Shown: positions 6,959 through 9,773 of the stretch, one piece after another | Layout: each line of letters starts with the position of its first letter | How positions within the stretch are numbered: position 1 is the first letter of the stretch | Assembly (NCBI GenBank): GCA_023415655.1 | Contig: JAEZKD010000246.1 | Span: 1-9,773, forward strand | Source: Bacillota bacterium | GTDB lineage: Bacteria; Bacillota; Clostridia; Lachnospirales; Lachnospiraceae | DNA: 9,773 nt | Direction of reading: 5' to 3' | The notes under the pieces: model-generated | Database searches by the model: none | The model's input: only the letters and a program-made list of their open reading frames with translations | Told to the model about the DNA's origin: nothing | Program-made: the position numbers and the translations under genes

Positions 6959-7327
6959 CTAATAGATCCATCCCTCTTTGGTATCATATTGTCTATGATT
7001 AATTGAAACATCTTTTATCCACTCATCTATTTGCTCTTTACTAAAATACAATTTATCATTAATTGTAATGTAAGGAAACATCGTCCCTGTAAAAATACCT
7101 GATGTCTCTAATGTATTTTTTTCAGTATTTATAATTCCCTGAACTTCTTCAGCGGTCATACCAAGATATTCTGCAACTTGCGAGATATTTAATAAGGCAC
7201 TACTTTCTAATATGCTCACAGATTTGCTTTCTGATTTTTGCTGAGAATATCCTATCCACCCTAAACCAAGTAATATACATAAAGCAAGTATAATTATTGA
7301 TATAGGTAATAATTTTTTATCGGTCAT
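6959..7327 (-). CDS. Membrane-anchored excisionase-like helix-turn-helix protein
   Basis: Protein of 122 residues. A short basic start (TDKKL) precedes one hydrophobic segment (about 7-27, LPISIIILALCILLGLGWIG), then a polar linker (28-43). Residues 45-106 look like a MerR/excisionase-type HTH_17 domain: LLNISQVAEYLGMTAEEVQG for the two helices, a beta wing (FPYITINDKLYFS), then EQIDEWIKDV. The layout suggests an N-in membrane protein whose HTH domain may be outside the membrane or may be used for protein contacts, so DNA binding is not assured. The ATG at 7327 follows AAGGGGG at six bases. It has its own promoter (7374-7402) and a hairpin after it. Similar small anchored HTH proteins occur in other Firmicutes without a known role. 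Confidence 0.75.
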   Translation of the reverse strand: MTDKKLLPISIIILALCILLGLGWIGYSQQKSESKSVSILESSALLNISQVAEYLGMTAEEVQGIINTEKNTLETSGIFTGTMFPYITINDKLYFSKEQIDEWIKDVSINHRQYDTKEGWIY

Positions 7328-7373
7328 GATATGCCCCCTTTTACTAATTTTCTATTACTAAATGTATGGAAAT

Positions 7374-7402
7374 ATTATACATCAAATATTTATTTGAATC
7401 AA
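7374..7402 (-). promoter_or_regulatory. Promoter with a palindromic spacer ahead of the HTH gene
   Basis: Minus strand: TTGATT (7397-7402), 17 bases, TATAAT (7374-7379). The spacer holds the 16-base inverted repeat TCAAATA-AA-TATTTGA (7382-7397), with seven perfect pairs per arm. That is an ideal place for a repressor, although the palindrome is wholly AT-rich apart from one pair. The promoter starts 20 bases after the ATPase stop codon. Confidence 0.75.
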
Positions 7403-7421
7403 TAACGGAGCTAAGTTTAAC

Positions 7422-9272
7422 TTAAAACTTCCCTGTTCTTCCAATTCTCATACGACTAAGCACGGCCAAGAGCTCATACTTTCTTGGCAGATCCATCCAA
7501 CGTCCACACTCTGTAAAAAATGTCGAATATACAGATTCTAGACCTTCTATCGTCAAATCTTCGTATAATCGGTTCACTTCCTCCTGCAAGCGAATCCACT
7601 TTGGTTCGGTTTCCTGTTCCTCTAACTTCTCGAAAGAAAATACTGCATAGCGTTTCATCGGATTGACGCGGTTAATCAACTTTCGCAATAAAAAAGCTAT
7701 CGCATTTAACTGGGGAATCGAAACGATATCATGTATCATTCGAATGTCGATTTGATCTTCTCCAATGATGATAAATCCTAAGTCAGATACCTTTAACACT
7801 TCCGTGGAAGATTCGTCTGGATAGGTGGTAAGTTCGTTGGCATTGACCTCATCGTTGTTCGTATAGTTCGCTGGTTCTAATACCCTTTGCTTTTCTCGTA
7901 AATACCCTTGTGCTTGAGCTTGTAATTGTTTTGCGTCTTCTGTTACTTGATGGATCTGATAATCCTTCATCATATAGATTCGGTCAGAAACCTGCAGATA
8001 TTCGCTGCTCCCACCGATGACAAGGATGGTTGAAACACCTTCTTGCTTTGATAGTTCTTGTACCCGCTCCACAAATGGAGTGATTGGCTCTTTCTCTATT
8101 AATGCCTTCATTATCGAATCCTGAATCATAAAGTTCGTAGCAGATTTATCCTCGTCAATCATCAAAAGTCGAACGCCCCAATTGATTGCTTCTATAATAT
8201 TGGCAGCCTGTGAGGTAGAACCAGAGGCGTGTTCCGTTGAAAAGTCCGCTGGATTACCAGAAGGAATCCATTTAATAAATGGTGATAAATTGGCATGACG
8301 TACACTTCTTCCATCCTCTGCCGAAATCTTCATTGCAGTTTCATCCGTTAACACGAATTCCCTACCATCACCTTCAATATGATTGTAGATTCCTGCACTG
8401 AGTGCATCTAATAAAGTACTCTTTCCAGAATATCCACCACCAGTAATTACGGTAACACCCTTTTTAAACGCCATACCCTTGATTCCCGCTACTTCTACCT
8501 GATCCTCTTTTGTCGATTCGAATGGTATTGCATTGACCATAGGGAAGTCACTTCCCTTTTCTCTTGGCAAGATACTTCCATTCGCTACAAAGGCACAATA
8601 TCCTTCTCTCTTTAACCAAGCCCTGATTTGTTCTTGTTTTCGTTGAAGCTCTAAGGCACGATGTAAGCCATCGAGTTGGAATTCATCGATAAAACGATTC
8701 ACCGCATCTGGTAAATCTTTTGTAAGCATCTGTACTGCTTTTTTGTGCTTTCCAATTGGTAATTGAACTTGAAGCATAATACTGGCACAGAGATAAGAGG
8801 GTACATCACCTGCTCCATCGATTGGAACAATCGTATTCTTCGTTGGATTCGTATAATACTTTTGTGCAATCATTCTTGCCATGATGACATTTCGAGCTAG
8901 CACCTTATTGTTTGGCTGATATATATAATAATGGCCATTTTCTTTTGCAATTCGTTTGCGATTATCATTTAGTTCATTTAACGTTTGAATATAAGGAAGA
9001 AAGGAACGAAAGATATAATCCAAGGCTGCTGTACTCGTATCCTCTACCTTTAGATTCTTCATTGGGATATGAATGGTCACGGTTGGCTTTGATAATTCAA
9101 GCCGATTGCTTTTTGTGATTTCATATCCAATCTCGTCATCCCAATAAACTGCATGGTTGTGTTCGATTGGGTCTTTATCGATGAAGGTTTCAAGCATCTT
9201 TCCTTCATACATTTCTTCATAAGTTTCACTCGTTGGTCTCATATTTAATAAATAATATTTTAATCGTTTCAT
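7422..9272 (-). CDS. ABC-class P-loop ATPase of the COG3044 family
   Basis: Predicted cytosolic ATPase of 616 residues, resembling the 'predicted ATPase of the ABC class' family (COG3044, PF09818), whose role is unknown. Walker A is GGGYSGKST (278-286). A serine-rich segment HASGSTSQAANI (348-359) stands where the ABC signature would be. Walker B is RLLMIDEDKSATNFM (368-382), with Asp373 and Glu374 as the Mg and catalytic pair. STILVIGGSSEYLQVSDRIY (414-433) resembles the switch region. No membrane segment is visible and there is no transporter partner nearby, so a transport function is unlikely. Residues 1-270 and 440-616 are family-specific and unassigned. The ATG at 9272 follows AAGGAG (9279-9284) at six bases. 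It overlaps the stop of a possible 50-codon ORF (TAATG). No promoter is evident immediately upstream. Confidence 0.87.
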   Translation of the reverse strand: MKRLKYYLLNMRPTSETYEEMYEGKMLETFIDKDPIEHNHAVYWDDEIGYEITKSNRLELSKPTVTIHIPMKNLKVEDTSTAALDYIFRSFLPYIQTLNELNDNRKRIAKENGHYYIYQPNNKVLARNVIMARMIAQKYYTNPTKNTIVPIDGAGDVPSYLCASIMLQVQLPIGKHKKAVQMLTKDLPDAVNRFIDEFQLDGLHRALELQRKQEQIRAWLKREGYCAFVANGSILPREKGSDFPMVNAIPFESTKEDQVEVAGIKGMAFKKGVTVITGGGYSGKSTLLDALSAGIYNHIEGDGREFVLTDETAMKISAEDGRSVRHANLSPFIKWIPSGNPADFSTEHASGSTSQAANIIEAINWGVRLLMIDEDKSATNFMIQDSIMKALIEKEPITPFVERVQELSKQEGVSTILVIGGSSEYLQVSDRIYMMKDYQIHQVTEDAKQLQAQAQGYLREKQRVLEPANYTNNDEVNANELTTYPDESSTEVLKVSDLGFIIIGEDQIDIRMIHDIVSIPQLNAIAFLLRKLINRVNPMKRYAVFSFEKLEEQETEPKWIRLQEEVNRLYEDLTIEGLESVYSTFFTECGRWMDLPRKYELLAVLSRMRIGRTGKF

Positions 9273-9424
9273 TATAAGCTCCTTTTGCTTTCATTGCTCT
9301 TCTTTTTAGTTTTCATTTTTGTTAGATTTGATCTTTGTACATTTGATCTTTTCAATTTAAATCCTTCTATTTTGGATTGATTTTCGCTACACTCTCTCAT
9401 TTCAACACTTCTATTTTTCATCAT
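9272..9424 (-). CDS. Possible 50-residue basic small protein coupled to the ATPase
   Basis: An ORF of 50 codons starts MMKNRSVEMRECSENQSK and ends KKKSNESKRSL. It is rich in Lys, Ser, Asn and Arg, has no hydrophobic segment, and contains a repeated QRSN/KRSN element. AAAAGGTGAT (9430-9439), a good anti-Shine-Dalgarno match, lies about six bases before the ATG at 9424. Its TAA overlaps the ATPase ATG by one base, an arrangement typical of translational coupling. Against it: the stretch is a purine-rich leader, which by chance encodes exactly these residues, and I know no homologue. It could equally be an untranslated leader. Confidence 0.3.
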   Translation of the reverse strand: MMKNRSVEMRECSENQSKIEGFKLKRSNVQRSNLTKMKTKKKSNESKRSL

Positions 9425-9467
9425 CCCACATCACCTTTTCCCTTCTTCTACCTTTTTTGATACTGCT

Positions 9468-9487
9468 ATGCCCCTAATTTAGGGCAT
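9468..9487. other. Short stem-loop upstream of the ATPase leader
   Basis: ATGCCC (9468-9473) pairs with GGGCAT (9482-9487), with two more inner pairs past a bulged C. On the plus strand it abuts the run of A that begins the next hairpin. On the minus strand it is the third hairpin in a row, after the terminator-like hairpins at 9543-9568 and 9488-9536. No U-run follows it on the minus strand. Confidence 0.45.
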
Positions 9488-9536
9488 AAAAATAGCCATA
9501 ATAAGCAGCTTTATTCCACTTGTTATGGCTATTTTT
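9488..9536. terminator. Bidirectional intrinsic terminator
   Basis: AAAAATAGCCATAA (9488-9501) and TTATGGCTATTTTT (9523-9536) are perfect inverted repeats. Four further pairs extend the stem inward (TAAG/CTTG, one of them G-U), leaving a 13-base loop. A-run and U-run flank the GC core symmetrically, so it could stop transcription on either strand. On the minus strand it is a second stop directly behind the terminator at 9543-9568. Confidence 0.75.
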
Positions 9537-9542
9537 GCGCAC

Positions 9543-9568
9543 AAAAAAAGACACACCATACATGCGTC
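9543..9568 (-). terminator. Intrinsic terminator of the short upstream unit
   Basis: Minus strand: GACGCA (9563-9568), seven-base loop, TGTGTC (9550-9555), then seven T (9543-9549). One pair is G-U in RNA and would be a mismatch on the other strand, which fixes the direction as minus. Outer G-U and A-U pairs can lengthen the stem into the U-run. Confidence 0.75.
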
Positions 9569-9647
9569 CTGTGTTAACAGTATTCATAAAGGTACTTAAA
9601 AAATGGCATTACGTTAGCAATCTTGCTAATCATATGCCCCTATTCAG

Positions 9648-9683
9648 TTAATCGTTGTTCACCATCCACATATTATTTTTCAT
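9648..9683 (-). CDS. Possible 11-codon leader peptide
   Basis: ATG at 9683 to TAA at 9648 reads MKNNMWMVNND. GGAGG (9693-9697) lies nine bases ahead, as strong a ribosome site as any in the window, and the promoter start is about 45 bases upstream. The ORF sits inside the loop closed by P2 of the candidate structured RNA, and its stop codon touches the P2 3' strand, so a translating ribosome would open P2. It may be a leader peptide in an attenuation device, or GGAGG may serve another role in the RNA. A second 19-codon ORF (9633-9574) overlaps the P3 hairpin and has a poorly placed ribosome site. Confidence 0.3.
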   Translation of the reverse strand: MKNNMWMVNND

Positions 9684-9733
9684 ACACTAATTCCTCCAAT
9701 CACTGAATGTTTTTTAAGTAGTATTCCTTGTGC

Positions 9734-9762
9734 ATTATAACATGACATTCCATATTTTTCAA
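9734..9762 (-). promoter_or_regulatory. Strong vegetative promoter of the short structured unit
   Basis: Minus strand: TTGAAA (9757-9762), 17 bases, perfect TATAAT (9734-9739), with TGT just before the -10 box as an extended -10 element. This is among the best promoters in the window. Start point expected near 9727. The 501-base stretch 9273-9773 thus holds this promoter, the structured unit, three hairpins and a possible 50-codon ORF. Confidence 0.82.
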
Positions 9763-9773
9763 GTATTTTTCAA

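Larger units (their letters stand above)
9543..9727 (-). ncRNA. Candidate structured small RNA or regulatory leader with a three-way junction
   Basis: A unit of about 185 bases between a strong promoter and an intrinsic terminator. P1: 9710-9720 pairs with 9593-9603 (11 bp, AT-rich). P2: ATTCAGT (9702-9708) with ACTGAAT (9642-9648). P3: GGCAT (9634-9638) with ATGCC (9605-9609), capped by TTAGCAA/TTGCTAA (9614-9629). The joining strands are only one, three and one bases, so the three stems fit one compact junction. P3 plus the following six U also looks like a terminator whose U-run is the 3' strand of P1. That would give two exclusive folds. The P2 loop carries GGAGG (9693-9697) and an 11-codon ORF. 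I recognise no known RNA family, and the structure is read by eye. Confidence 0.5.

Noticed and set aside
8912..9118. 68-codon plus-strand ORF inside the ATPase gene
   Set aside because: Antisense shadow of the ATPase N-terminal region with no supporting signals.
1..9773. tRNA, rRNA, CRISPR array, transposase or phage genes
   Set aside because: Looked for on both strands; no cloverleaf with tRNA box sequences, no regularly spaced repeats, and no transposase or phage motifs in any frame.

Overview
This window looks like chromosome from a low-GC Gram-positive anaerobe, most likely a clostridium of the Lachnospiraceae. Three things point there: a perfect CIRCE operator ahead of hrcA-grpE-dnaK, a DnaK without the N-terminal-lobe insertion found in Gram-negative homologues, and strong GGAGG ribosome sites throughout. 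Every gene I can support lies on the minus strand, so the window reads biologically from its right end to its left end. The organism is inferred from protein character and gene order, not from a search.

Right end (9773 to about 7422): a strong promoter (9734-9762) drives a short unit with no long ORF. The unit can fold into a compact three-way-junction RNA and ends in an intrinsic terminator. Two more hairpins follow, then a possible 50-codon ORF whose stop overlaps the start of a large COG3044-type ABC-class ATPase of unknown function. No clear promoter is visible between the hairpins and the ATPase, so the structured stretch could be a stand-alone small RNA or a long regulatory leader.

Middle (7421 to 5478): a small membrane-anchored helix-turn-helix protein has its own promoter, with a palindrome exactly between the -35 and -10 boxes, and a hairpin after the gene. 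Next come the remains of an AraC-type regulator with an effector-binding domain. It is split over three reading frames and has lost most of its DNA-binding domain. An intact DUF3788 gene follows it closely. A 117-bp element with 14-bp perfect inverted termini and four internal hairpins fills part of the gap before hemW.

Left end (5477 to 1): hemW (haem chaperone-like radical SAM protein) has its own promoter. Then comes a Thr/Pro-rich DUF4358 lipoprotein gene with its own promoter and a structured leader, and then the heat-shock operon hrcA-grpE-dnaK under a sigma-A-type promoter and CIRCE. Clostridia often have hemW directly before hrcA, so the lipoprotein gene looks inserted into that order. 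dnaK runs off the left edge and carries a one-base deletion near position 187 that breaks the frame. HrcA, the operon's first product, represses it by binding CIRCE, and GrpE is the nucleotide-exchange factor for DnaK.
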